Assembly (NCBI RefSeq): GCF_019798055.1
Contig: NZ_JAHOPH010000010.1
Location: forward strand, 1 to 64,000
DNA: 64,000 nucleotides
DNA from: Salsipaludibacter albus
GTDB taxonomy: Bacteria > Actinomycetota > Nitriliruptoria > Nitriliruptorales > Nitriliruptoraceae
Reading direction: 5' to 3'
Part shown: positions 42,492 to 50,162 of the stretch, in pieces
Numbering within the stretch: position 1 is the first letter of the stretch
How the letters are laid out: each line of letters begins with the position of its first letter
Position numbers and translations under genes: made by a program
The notes under the pieces: generated by a model
What the model was told of the DNA's origin: nothing
Databases searched by the model: none
The model's input: only the letters and a program-made list of their open reading frames with translations

Positions 42492-42530
42492 TCGAGCGTC
42501 CCGGTCGAGCGCCCTGGTCGAGCGTCCTGG
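42492..42530. repeat. Three 13-bp tandem repeats after the GH65 gene
   Basis: Three imperfect units of TCGAGCG(T/C)CC(C/T)GG begin immediately after the GH65 stop codon and fill the gap to the convergent transglutaminase gene. No hairpin is seen here. Confidence 0.85.
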
Positions 42531-42550
42531 TTGGCGGTCGCCCGGCCGGG

Positions 42551-43366
42551 TCAGCGCAGCAGGGCCAACGACGCGGGGTCGTCGATCGGCAGGTCCCCGT
42601 CGAGCACGGCCCGCACCTCGACCGCGCCCATGTCGACCCGGCCACGCTGGACGGTCAGGAACGCCGTGTCGGCCGCGTCACGCCCGGTCGCGATCCGCAC
42701 CATCGACGCCCGCGGGGCCAGCCGGGTCGCGTCGACCACGTGCCACTGGTCGTCGACGAACGCCTCCGCCACGGCGTGGAAGTCCATCGGTGACAGGCCC
42801 GGCGCGTAGGCCGAGGCCAGCCGGGCCGGGACGCCGAGGGCCCGCAGGAACGTGATGGTCACGTGGGCGTAGTCCCGGCACACGCCCGCCCGGCGCAGCC
42901 AGGTCTCCAGGGCGGAGTCGGTCGGCCGGGTCTCGGCCCCGTCGTAGTTCAGTGCCTCGTTGACCCGTGCGGCCACCGCGGCCGGCAGGTCCACGACGTC
43001 GTGGCCGGCGAACTCGGAGCCGGCGATCGCGGCCATCGCGTCCGACGGGCAGTAGCGGCTCGGGCGCAGCCCGACGACCCGGTCGAGCGGGCCAGCGTCC
43101 GGGAGCTCGCCGGGACCGGTCGTGGTCGCGTCGTAGACGACCGAGAGGTCGCCCGGTGGCACGGCCGAGACCAGGTGGAGGCGGGAGCCCAGCCAGTCGT
43201 GCTGCTCGACGACCTCGACCGGGGCGTCGTCGACGGTGACGACCAGGTCCTCGTCGGTGACCGGGACCCCGGCGGCCACGGCGACCGACACGACGAGGTC
43301 CGCCTCCTCGTGCACGGTGGCCGTGAAGGAGGAGTGGACGTGGCGAGGCGAGTCGATGGTGGGCAT
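42551..43366 (-). CDS. Transglutaminase-like cysteine peptidase-fold protein
   Basis: A 271-residue cytoplasmic protein of the bacterial transglutaminase-like superfamily. The N-terminal beta-sandwich domain (about 10-95) precedes the catalytic core with Cys163 (RRAGVCRDYAHVTITFLRALGVPARLASAY), His197 (DFHAVAEAF) and Asp212 (WHVVDATRLAP), a complete triad. The family includes predicted proteases and amidases; the substrate is unknown. No signal peptide. ATG 43366. It converges on the GH65 gene. Confidence 0.93.
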   Translation of the reverse strand: MPTIDSPRHVHSSFTATVHEEADLVVSVAVAAGVPVTDEDLVVTVDDAPVEVVEQHDWLGSRLHLVSAVPPGDLSVVYDATTTGPGELPDAGPLDRVVGLRPSRYCPSDAMAAIAGSEFAGHDVVDLPAAVAARVNEALNYDGAETRPTDSALETWLRRAGVCRDYAHVTITFLRALGVPARLASAYAPGLSPMDFHAVAEAFVDDQWHVVDATRLAPRASMVRIATGRDAADTAFLTVQRGRVDMGAVEVRAVLDGDLPIDDPASLALLR

Positions 43367-43472
43367 CGCGCAAGGATACGACGTCGGTCCGGGGCACCGA
43401 TCCACGTCGATGGTGGTCATGCGCACGCGCCGTCGGGAAGGGACTCGCCTCACGACCGGTCGGGACACGAAA

Positions 43473-43499
43473 CGACCCCCGCCGCAGGGGCGAGGGTCG
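43473..43499 (-). terminator. Rho-independent-like terminator of the small secreted protein gene
   Basis: An 11-bp stem (one mismatch) around GCAG. On the minus strand it is followed by GTTTCGTGT, the most T-rich tail of any hairpin in the window. It lies 44 nt past the stop at 43543 and upstream of the transglutaminase gene. Confidence 0.75.
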
Positions 43500-43542
43500 C
43501 GTCCCAGCCGAGTCCCGGCCGGTCGAATGGGTGACCTGCGGC

Positions 43543-43770
43543 TCAGCGCCCGCCGCTGCGAGCCTGCTCCTCGCACGAGCTCCAGCCCTGGTGCTCGCCC
43601 TCGTTGTGGCCCTGTCCGGCGTTGGCCCGGACGTGGCTGGCGAAGTCGGAGTTTCCCGGCTCGCCGAGGTCGGAACAGTGGGCGGCGGCGGCGGGACCAG
43701 CGGCCAGGGCCAGCGTGCCGACGGTGACGGCGGCGGTCAGGAACGAGCGGACGGCAGTGGTGCGTGTCAT
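43543..43770 (-). CDS. Small secreted protein, function unknown
   Basis: A 75-residue product with signal peptide RSFLTAAVTVGTLALAAGPAAAA (cleavage near 30) leaving a 45-residue mature peptide with two cysteines (HCSDLGEPG and SSCEEQ) and an Asn/Gly/His-rich middle. The spacing of the two Cys suggests one disulfide. I do not recognise a family. ATG 43770 has GGGGAG 6 nt upstream, and a good terminator follows, so this is a stand-alone expressed unit. Confidence 0.8.
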   Translation of the reverse strand: MTRTTAVRSFLTAAVTVGTLALAAGPAAAAHCSDLGEPGNSDFASHVRANAGQGHNEGEHQGWSSCEEQARSGGR

Positions 43771-43951
43771 GTGGATCTCCCCTTCGAAGGGCGTCGAGCG
43801 GTTCGGCGCCATGGGTGGTTCGGAGCCGCCACGGGCCGGGATTGGTCGGCATGACCGTCCGTTCGGGCCGTTGGCCCCTGCGGCCCCGGCCGGTCGGGCA
43901 CCATGGGGTGGCACGACCCTGTCACCCGTCGAGTCGCCCGAAGGCCCCACC

Positions 43952-45967
43952 GTGTCCCCAGCCGTGTCCTCCACCGGGTCCCCCGACACGCGACGTGGCT
44001 CCTCGCCGCCGCTGCCCGACCAGCCACGTCGCCGGGTCGTGGTCCGCGACGTGCGCCCCCGCATCGACGGCGGCCGGTTCCCGATCAAGCGCGTGGTGGG
44101 CGAGTCGGTCCACCTCACCGCCGACCTGTACGCCGATGGCCACGACCGCGTCTCGGCGATCGTGCGGTACCGCCCGGTGGGTCACACCGAGTGGCTCGAG
44201 TCCCCGCTGCACGTCACCAATGCCGGCCAGGACGCCTGGGCCGGCTCGTTCACGGTGACGTCGATGGGACGCTGGGAGTACCGGGTGCTGGCCTGGGTCG
44301 ACCACTTCACGACCTGGCGCGAGGACCTCGCCAAGAAGGCTGCCGCGGACGTCGACGTCGAGTCGCACCTGGCTGCCGGCGCGCTGCTGCTGCGCGGGAT
44401 GATCGGGCGACGCCGGTCCCAGCCCGCCAGCGCGATCCGGGCGACCACGAAGCTGCTCGAGGACACCTCGCTGGACCGGGGGACCCGGGTCGGCCACGGC
44501 ATGGACGACGCACTGGCCGACGCCGTGCGACAGGTCGACCCACGCGCCAACGCCACCTCGTCCGAGCTGCTCGAGATCGACGTCGACCGGATCCGGGCGC
44601 GGTTCTCGAGCTGGTACGAGCTGTTCCCCCGCTCGCTCGGCGAGCCGGGCGAGCACGGCACGCTCCGGGACGTCGTCGGCCAGCTCCCCCGGGTCGCCGA
44701 CATGGGCTTCGACGTCCTGTACCTCCCCCCGATCCACCCGATCGGACGCACCAAGCGCAAGGGACGCAACAACGCGGTCACCGCCGGCCCCGACGACATC
44801 GGCTCGCCGTGGGCGATCGGTGCCGAGGAGGGCGGGCATCGCAGCGTGCACCCGCAGCTCGGCACGGTCGAGGACCTGGCGGACCTGGTCAGCACGGCCC
44901 GGGACGACTTCGGCATCGACGTCGCGCTGGACATCGCGTTCCAGTGCTCGCCCGACCACCCGTGGGTCACCGAGCACCCGGAGTGGTTCCGCACCCGCCC
45001 CGACGGCTCGATCCAGTACGCCGAGAACCCTCCCAAGAAGTACGAGGACATCTACCCGATCAACTTCGAGACCTCCGACCCCGAGGGGCTGTGGCAGGCG
45101 CTGCTCGACGTGATGCGGTTCTGGGCCGACCAGGGCGTGCGGGTGTTCCGGGTGGACAACCCGCACACCAAGTCGTTCCGGTTCTGGGAGTGGGCGATCT
45201 CGACGCTGAAGGACGAGCACCCGGACATGATCTTCCTGGCCGAGGCCTTCACCCGACCGCGGGTCATGGAGGAGTTGGCGCGGCGCGGGTTCAACCAGTC
45301 CTACAGCTACTTCACGTGGCGCGAGGCCAAGTGGGAGCTCGAGGAGTACATCCGCTACCTGGTCGACACCGAGGTGGCCGAGTTCTACCGCCCGAACTTC
45401 TGGCCGAACACGCCCGACATCCTCCCGTCCCACCTCCAGTACGGCGGGCGGGCGATGTTCGTCCAACGACTGCTGCTGGCCGCCACGATCTCGTCGTCGT
45501 GGGGCATCTACGGCCCGACCTTCGAGCTGATGCAGAACCTCGCCCGCCCGGACCATGACGAGTACCTCGACAACGAGAAGTACCAGCTGCGGGACTGGGA
45601 CCTGGACGACCCGGAGTCCCTGGCACCGCTGATCAGCCGGGTGAACCGGATCCGCCGGGAGCACCGCGCCCTGCAGGACACCCGCAACCTGGTGCTGCAC
45701 GCCGCGGAGTCCGACCAGGTCCTGTGCTTCTCCAAGCGCGATGCCGAGACCGGTGACACCGTGCTCGTCGTGATCAGCCTCGACACCCAGTGGCGTCACG
45801 GCACGTACCTGCACCTGGACATGGACGCGCTGGGGATGGATGGCGACCAGTGGTTCCTGGTCGACGACCGCCTGACCGACAACCGCTTCCACTGGCGCGG
45901 CGGCGACCAGTACGTCGAGCTCGACCCCGGCCTGCCCGCCCACGTCTTCGCCGTCCACCCCCAGTAG
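43952..45967 (+). CDS. glgE: Alpha-1,4-glucan:maltose-1-phosphate maltosyltransferase GlgE
   Basis: GH13_3 enzyme that adds maltosyl units from alpha-maltose 1-phosphate to glucans, the key step of the trehalose-to-glucan pathway. The 671 residues include an N-terminal domain (VVGESVHLTADLYADGHDRVSA, WEYRVLAWVDHFTTWREDLAKK), the RFSSWYELFPRSLG and DVLYLPPIHPIGRTKRKGRNN motifs specific to GlgE, catalytic Asp402 in FRVDNPHTKSF and Glu431 in FLAEAFTRP, and FNQSYSYFTWR. GTG 43952 gives a length near mycobacterial GlgE (about 700); the frame is open further 5'. Its usual partners treS-mak and glgB lie about 13.7 kb downstream rather than adjacent. Confidence 0.95.
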   Translation: MSPAVSSTGSPDTRRGSSPPLPDQPRRRVVVRDVRPRIDGGRFPIKRVVGESVHLTADLYADGHDRVSAIVRYRPVGHTEWLESPLHVTNAGQDAWAGSFTVTSMGRWEYRVLAWVDHFTTWREDLAKKAAADVDVESHLAAGALLLRGMIGRRRSQPASAIRATTKLLEDTSLDRGTRVGHGMDDALADAVRQVDPRANATSSELLEIDVDRIRARFSSWYELFPRSLGEPGEHGTLRDVVGQLPRVADMGFDVLYLPPIHPIGRTKRKGRNNAVTAGPDDIGSPWAIGAEEGGHRSVHPQLGTVEDLADLVSTARDDFGIDVALDIAFQCSPDHPWVTEHPEWFRTRPDGSIQYAENPPKKYEDIYPINFETSDPEGLWQALLDVMRFWADQGVRVFRVDNPHTKSFRFWEWAISTLKDEHPDMIFLAEAFTRPRVMEELARRGFNQSYSYFTWREAKWELEEYIRYLVDTEVAEFYRPNFWPNTPDILPSHLQYGGRAMFVQRLLLAATISSSWGIYGPTFELMQNLARPDHDEYLDNEKYQLRDWDLDDPESLAPLISRVNRIRREHRALQDTRNLVLHAAESDQVLCFSKRDAETGDTVLVVISLDTQWRHGTYLHLDMDALGMDGDQWFLVDDRLTDNRFHWRGGDQYVELDPGLPAHVFAVHPQ

Positions 45968-45978
45968 CCCCAGATCCC

Positions 45979-46028
45979 GTCGAGTGTGCTCTTCGCGGCC
46001 ACCCAGGGCCGTGATCCGCACACTCGAC
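45979..46028. repeat. 50-bp palindromic element, copy A
   Basis: Arms GTCGAGTGTGC (45979-45989) and its exact complement (46018-46028) enclose a 28-nt core with its own CGGCC/GGCCG stem. It lies 12 nt after the glgE stop, between convergent genes. 44 of 50 positions match copy B at 49295. Confidence 0.9.
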
Positions 46029-46060
46029 CCCCCACGCGATCCCCCACGCGATCCCCCACA
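46029..46060. repeat. 12-bp tandem repeats beside element A
   Basis: Two exact units of CCCCCACGCGAT plus a partial third, adjoining palindromic element A and ending just before the stop of the glycosyltransferase gene. Confidence 0.85.
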
Positions 46061-46079
46061 TGACCGTGTGCGCGCTGGT

Positions 46080-46784
46080 TCAGTCGCCCGGGGTGTCGAG
46101 CTGGCGGGCCAGTCCGGCGAGGTCGCGGGCGAAGCCGCGCGGTGCGCGCCCGACCAGGCGGGGCGACGTCTCCACGACCAGTTCGGGGTCGGCCAGGACC
46201 CGGGCGTCTTCGGGCAGGCGGGCCCACAGCGCGTGCTCCTCGCCGCGGTCATGGAGAGGCCACGACCCGGCCGCGTGGAGCGTGGCGAACCGGATGCCCA
46301 GGTTCGCCGCATGGAGGTGGGGATGGGGATGGCCGGGCGCGAACTGGCCGTAGTGCGTGGCGAAGGCGCGACCGAGGCCGGGCGGGCCGCCGGCCCGCAG
46401 TCGGACCAGCCCGGCGACGGCGTCGACGCCCGATCGCGCGTGGGTGACCTGTCGGACGAGCCAGTCCGCCCGCACGACCGTGTCGGCGTCCGTGCTGGCC
46501 ACCCAGGTGCCGGACCGGTCCGGGTGATCGCCGCACGCGACCGCCACCCCGCGGCGACGTGCGGCCCCGACCCCCAGGCCCGGGCCCTCCACCACCAGGT
46601 GCGGGGGGTCCAGCAGCGACGCGGCGACGCGTCGCGTGTCGTCCCGGCTGCCGTCGTCGACGACCACGATCCGGGTCGGGACGTCGACCGCCTCGGCGGC
46701 GATGCACAGGGCCCGCAGGCAGGTGGCCAGGTCCGCCTCCTCGTCGCGTGCGGGGACCACGACCACCACGCGGGACACCCTCAC
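46080..46784 (-). CDS. Family 2 glycosyltransferase
   Basis: A 234-residue GT-A-fold enzyme. VVVVVPARDEEADLATCL starts the nucleotide-sugar site, IVVVDDGSRDDTRRVA follows, and the metal-binding DxD is in VASTDADTVVRADWL (about 98-100). HLHAANLGIRF and GEEHALW (likely the catalytic base region) come later. No transmembrane helices, so it is a soluble or peripheral enzyme. It is the last gene of a four-gene operon (ACAD-like, methyltransferase, PIG-L, GT2); its GTG overlaps the PIG-L stop by 4 nt. The expected donor is an NDP-sugar; the acceptor is unknown. Confidence 0.92.
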   Translation of the reverse strand: MRVSRVVVVVPARDEEADLATCLRALCIAAEAVDVPTRIVVVDDGSRDDTRRVAASLLDPPHLVVEGPGLGVGAARRRGVAVACGDHPDRSGTWVASTDADTVVRADWLVRQVTHARSGVDAVAGLVRLRAGGPPGLGRAFATHYGQFAPGHPHPHLHAANLGIRFATLHAAGSWPLHDRGEEHALWARLPEDARVLADPELVVETSPRLVGRAPRGFARDLAGLARQLDTPGD

Positions 46785-47485
46785 CACACCACCTCCCGTG
46801 GTCCGAGGTGGTGATCGAGGAAGCGCCGGGGCAGGATCGGCGGGCCGTCGACGGCGGTGACCTGGCTGGCGTGCGCGGAGATGGCGCGGGCCTTGCGCGC
46901 ACGCGACTCGTCGTCCAGGTCCAGTCCGGTGGCGCCGGCCAGGCGCGCGGTCGTGTCGGCGTCCCAGTTCCACGCCCACACGCCGAACCGCACGATGCGG
47001 CGTCCGGCGAGGTCGAGCTGGTCGACCGCCCACCCGGTGGCGTCGTGGTCGGGGTGTCCGTCGTCGGGCAGGACCACCGCGACCGTCTCGACCCCGTCCA
47101 GCAGCTCCGCCAGTCGGTCGACCAGCTCGTCGGCACGCGACGCGACCGCCCCGTCCGGCAGGCCCAGGAAGGTCCGCGTCGGCTGCACGCCCAGGGCGCG
47201 GTCGGCCGCGACCGCCTCCGCCCGACGACGCGTCGCGAGGGCCTCCCGGGCAACCCGGTCCGCGTCGGGGCGGGCCGCCTCCCCGTCGGTGACCGTGACG
47301 ACGTGGACCTCGCCACGCCGCCGTCCCGACTGTGCGAGTGCCCCGCCCACGCCCAGCACCTCGTCGTCGGGGTGCGGCGCGACCACCGTCCAGGGGTGGT
47401 CCGGGGGCCAGTCCGCGGCCGGGGGGAGGCCCGCGATCGCGTCCGACCAACTGCGTGCCGACCGACCGCCGGCCGGCTCGATCAC
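46781..47485 (-). CDS. PIG-L family N-acetylglucosaminyl deacetylase
   Basis: A 234-residue zinc hydrolase of the LmbE/PIG-L family, which removes N-acetyl groups from GlcNAc conjugates (as MshB and Mca do in mycothiol metabolism). Zinc motif APHPDDEVLGVGG (His38, Asp41) and the second motif PDDGHPDHDATG. Unlike MshB, it sits inside an operon with a methyltransferase and a glycosyltransferase, pointing to a dedicated sugar conjugate. GTG 47485 overlaps the methyltransferase stop (GTGA). Confidence 0.93.
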   Translation of the reverse strand: MIEPAGGRSARSWSDAIAGLPPAADWPPDHPWTVVAPHPDDEVLGVGGALAQSGRRRGEVHVVTVTDGEAARPDADRVAREALATRRRAEAVAADRALGVQPTRTFLGLPDGAVASRADELVDRLAELLDGVETVAVVLPDDGHPDHDATGWAVDQLDLAGRRIVRFGVWAWNWDADTTARLAGATGLDLDDESRARKARAISAHASQVTAVDGPPILPRRFLDHHLGPREVVW

Positions 47486-48084
47486 GTGCGCACCCACGTG
47501 TCGAGCAGGAACTCGTCCTGCTCGGCGTGGAGTGTTCGGGCGAGCCAGTCGACGGCCCCCAGTCGCTCGTGGACCTCGTCGCCGGTCTGGGGGTAGTCGG
47601 TCGGACCCCGCCAGTGCACGGCGACGACGGCGCCCCCGACGTCGAGGGCCGCGTCGAGCCGCTCGACGAACACCTCCATGCCGGCGGGCGAGAGGTAGTA
47701 GAGGACCTCGCTGGCCACGACCAGGTCGACGGGGTCCTCGGGCCAGTCGTCGGGCAGGGCGCCGACCCGGACCTCGACGTCGACGTCGGCGCGCACGCGC
47801 TCCCGGGCCCGCGCGGCGACCTCGGGCACCGGGTCGATCGCCGTCACCCGGTCGCACCGGGCGGCCAGCCGTGCGGTCAGGATCCCCTGGGCGCACCCGG
47901 GCTCGAAGGCGTGCGCCACCCGCTGGTCGGGCAGCGCGGCCAGGGTGAGGTCGCGCTTGCGCGCCTCGTACCAGGAGTCCTCGAAGTCCCACGGGTCCGG
48001 TTCCTGCCACACCTCGTGGAAGTAGGCGTCCGCGAGGCGGGTCGGGCCGGCGTGGGACGACACGGTGCGCCCAGTCGACGTCAC
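47482..48084 (-). CDS. SAM-dependent methyltransferase (NodS-like)
   Basis: A 200-residue class I methyltransferase. An N-terminal YFHEVWQEPDPWDFEDSWYEARKRDLTLAALP segment, typical of NodS/SAM methyltransferases that modify a deacetylated aminosugar nitrogen, precedes motif I FEPGCAQGILTARLA, acidic loop AIDPVPEVA, and VVASEVLYYLSP (motif IV/post-I). NodS N-methylates the free amine made by NodB; a PIG-L deacetylase in the same operon suggests a parallel logic (inference). GTG start overlaps the stop of the ACAD-like gene by 4 nt. Confidence 0.9.
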   Translation of the reverse strand: MTSTGRTVSSHAGPTRLADAYFHEVWQEPDPWDFEDSWYEARKRDLTLAALPDQRVAHAFEPGCAQGILTARLAARCDRVTAIDPVPEVAARARERVRADVDVEVRVGALPDDWPEDPVDLVVASEVLYYLSPAGMEVFVERLDAALDVGGAVVAVHWRGPTDYPQTGDEVHERLGAVDWLARTLHAEQDEFLLDTWVRT

Positions 48085-49133
48085 GGCGCCGAGCCCGGCA
48101 GTCCGGCCACCAGGCGGCGTGGATCGACGACGTCGAGCGTGGCCGATCCGCCGAACTGGGTGAGGTAGGTCGCGAGGTCGACCAGGCGGGCCGCATGGGC
48201 GCCGTCCACGGCCACGACGGCGGTGCCGCCGGCCGCCCAGGCGTGCGACAGGATCTCCTGGCACCGCTGCTCGGTCGTCCACCGGACGCGGCAGGCACGC
48301 TCGTGCGCCCGTTCGGCGTCGCCGGGATCCGCGTCCAGGTCCCGTGCGGCAGCACGCAGGACCGTGCCGAGGTCACGCACGGCCAGGGCTGCGGCCACCG
48401 CGTGGGACCGGCGCTCCCCACCGGCGCGGTCCGCGGCACCGTCGACCAGCGCTCGCACGATGCCCAGTGCGCCGCCCCACCAGCACGCCGCCACGCCCGC
48501 CCCGCCATGGCCGAAGCCGGGTCGCTGGGTGTAGAACCCCGGGCCGCCGACCCGGGCGTCGGACGGGACCGCGACGTCGTGAAAGGTCAGCGTGATGGTG
48601 TCGGTGGCGGCCATCCCCACGGCCTGCCAGCTGTCCGGGACGACCCGGATCCCCTCGGCGCGCAGGTCCACCTCGAACAGCTGCGAGCCCTCCGGCGACT
48701 CGGTGTCGACCAGCGCGCGGTCGAGCACCCGGGCCCCGGATGCGTACCGGCGCGTGCCGGACAGGGTCCAGCCGTCCGCGGTGGGGACCGCCTCGACGGT
48801 GCTGCCGGGTCCTCGCGCCGCGAACACCCCGGACAGGCCGCTGCCCGTCGTCAGTCCGGCCTCGCGCCGGATCGCGACGGCGTCGAGGTGGCCCTCGACG
48901 AGCCGGCCGAGGCTGAGGTCCGTGGCGGCGACCTCGGCCAGTCGGCACCACCGCTCCCACGTCCCGCCGGAGCCGGGGAGCGGCACGTCGAGGTCGCCGG
49001 CGCGGTGGAGCGCGGCGAGCCGCTCGCCCAGTCGCCGCGTGGCGTCGGGCGCGTCGCTCGGCGCCGCCACCCGGACACGCGGAGTCGTCGCGCCGGAGGG
49101 TGCTGGCGCGTGGGTGTCCGGGGTCGTGGCCAC
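48081..49133 (-). CDS. Acyl-CoA dehydrogenase-like flavoprotein
   Basis: A 350-residue member of the acyl-CoA dehydrogenase superfamily, slightly short for the family (about 380). The N-terminal helical part with RLGERLAALHRAGDLDVPLPGSGGTWERWCRLAEVAATDLSLGRLVEGHLDAVA is followed by the beta domain (GWTLSGTRRYASGARVLDRALV, DSWQAVGMAATDTITLTFHDVAVP) and the C-terminal helical bundle (YLTQFGGSATLDVVDPRRLV). I cannot identify the usual catalytic Glu, and the protein may act as an N- or C-hydroxylating flavin monooxygenase (DszC/KijD3-like) rather than a beta-oxidation enzyme. It is the first gene of the four-gene operon; GTG 49133 has GGAG 8-9 nt upstream. Confidence 0.87.
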   Translation of the reverse strand: MATTPDTHAPAPSGATTPRVRVAAPSDAPDATRRLGERLAALHRAGDLDVPLPGSGGTWERWCRLAEVAATDLSLGRLVEGHLDAVAIRREAGLTTGSGLSGVFAARGPGSTVEAVPTADGWTLSGTRRYASGARVLDRALVDTESPEGSQLFEVDLRAEGIRVVPDSWQAVGMAATDTITLTFHDVAVPSDARVGGPGFYTQRPGFGHGGAGVAACWWGGALGIVRALVDGAADRAGGERRSHAVAAALAVRDLGTVLRAAARDLDADPGDAERAHERACRVRWTTEQRCQEILSHAWAAGGTAVVAVDGAHAARLVDLATYLTQFGGSATLDVVDPRRLVAGLPGSAP

Positions 49134-49294
49134 GGTGGGGCTCCATTTCCTGGACCGGGTCGCGCCCGCCACGTCGTGCGCGTCGGGGAGCGGGGGAACG
49201 CCGACTCGCTGCCGACGCCGGGTCCCGATCGGAAGGAGGATGGTGCCGACCCGCGGCGGCCCCGGTCGACCGTTCGGGGGGGACCGGCAAGGCC

Positions 49295-49344
49295 GTCGAG
49301 TGTGCTCCTCGCGGCCACGGGCGGCCGGGATCCGCACACTCGAC
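49295..49344. repeat. 50-bp palindromic element, copy B
   Basis: Same 11-bp arms as copy A (49295-49305 and 49334-49344) and the same core layout, differing at six core positions. It is placed between the 3' end of the DrrB-like permease gene and the 5' end of the acyl-CoA-dehydrogenase-like gene. Confidence 0.9.
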
Positions 49345-49373
49345 GGGGGGTTCGGGGTCGGGAGGGGTCGGGG

Positions 49374-50162
49374 TCAGGTGGGGTCGCGGTGGAAGAGGTG
49401 GCGGGCCCACCGCCAGCTGGCGACGGTGATCACCAGGCACCACGCGACGGCGACGACGCCCTGCCAGCCGATCGCGGTGCCCAGCAGCAGGCCACGCACG
49501 GTCTCGATGATCGGCGTGAAGGGCTGGTACTCGGCGAACCAGCGCAGCCCGGTGGGCAGCGACTCGGTCGGGACGAACCCACTGCCGAGGAACGGCAGCA
49601 GCACCAACGGCATCGCCAGGTTGCTGGCGGTCTCGACGCTGTCGGCGACCAGCCCGAGGGCGACCGCGAACCAGATCAGCGCGAACGTCGCGAGTGCGAG
49701 CAGGCCGGCCGTGACCAGCCACTCGACGGGGGTTGCCGTCGGGCTGAAGCCCAGGAGCAGGGCGATCCCGACCAGGACGGCCATCCCCACCATGGCCTGG
49801 GCCACGTTGGCGAGGACGTGCCCGGCCAGCACCGAGGACCGGGCGATGGCCATGGTCCGGAACCGGTCCATGATCCCGGCGGTCCGGTCGATGGCCACCG
49901 TGACGGGCGTGACCGACGTGGCACTGGCGATCGTCAGCACGAGCATGCCGGGGACCAGGTAGTCGAGGTAGTCGTCGCGACCCGCGCCGGGGCCGGCCAG
50001 GCCGGCCCCGAGCGTGTCGCCGAGCACGTACACGAACAGCAGCAGGAAGACGATCGGCAACCCGACCGTGACCGAGGGGCCGACCGGGTAGCGCAGCGTG
50101 CGGCGGAACTCGCGACGCAGCATCGTGGAGGTGTCGCGGAGCGCGAACGTGGTGGTGGTCAT
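49374..50162 (-). CDS. ABC-2 exporter permease (DrrB-like)
   Basis: A 262-residue ABC-2 permease with six helices. Residues 13-25 (TMLRREFRRTLRYP) form the cytoplasmic amphipathic start, then VTVGLPIVFLLLFVYVL. The conserved coupling/signature region is AIDRTAGIMDRFRTMAIARSSVLAGHVLANV, as in daunorubicin-resistance permease DrrB, followed by FVPTESLPTGLRWFAEYQPFTPIIETVRGLL. Its ATG overlaps the ATPase stop (ATGA). It is the last gene of an RHH-DUF4097-ATPase-permease operon. Probably lipid- or drug-like substrate export. Confidence 0.94.
   Translation of the reverse strand: MTTTTFALRDTSTMLRREFRRTLRYPVGPSVTVGLPIVFLLLFVYVLGDTLGAGLAGPGAGRDDYLDYLVPGMLVLTIASATSVTPVTVAIDRTAGIMDRFRTMAIARSSVLAGHVLANVAQAMVGMAVLVGIALLLGFSPTATPVEWLVTAGLLALATFALIWFAVALGLVADSVETASNLAMPLVLLPFLGSGFVPTESLPTGLRWFAEYQPFTPIIETVRGLLLGTAIGWQGVVAVAWCLVITVASWRWARHLFHRDPT

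Noticed and set aside
46781-47485. MshB/Mca of mycothiol metabolism
   Set aside because: PIG-L family match is clear, but the operon context with a NodS-like methyltransferase and GT2 does not fit; kept as a general PIG-L deacetylase.
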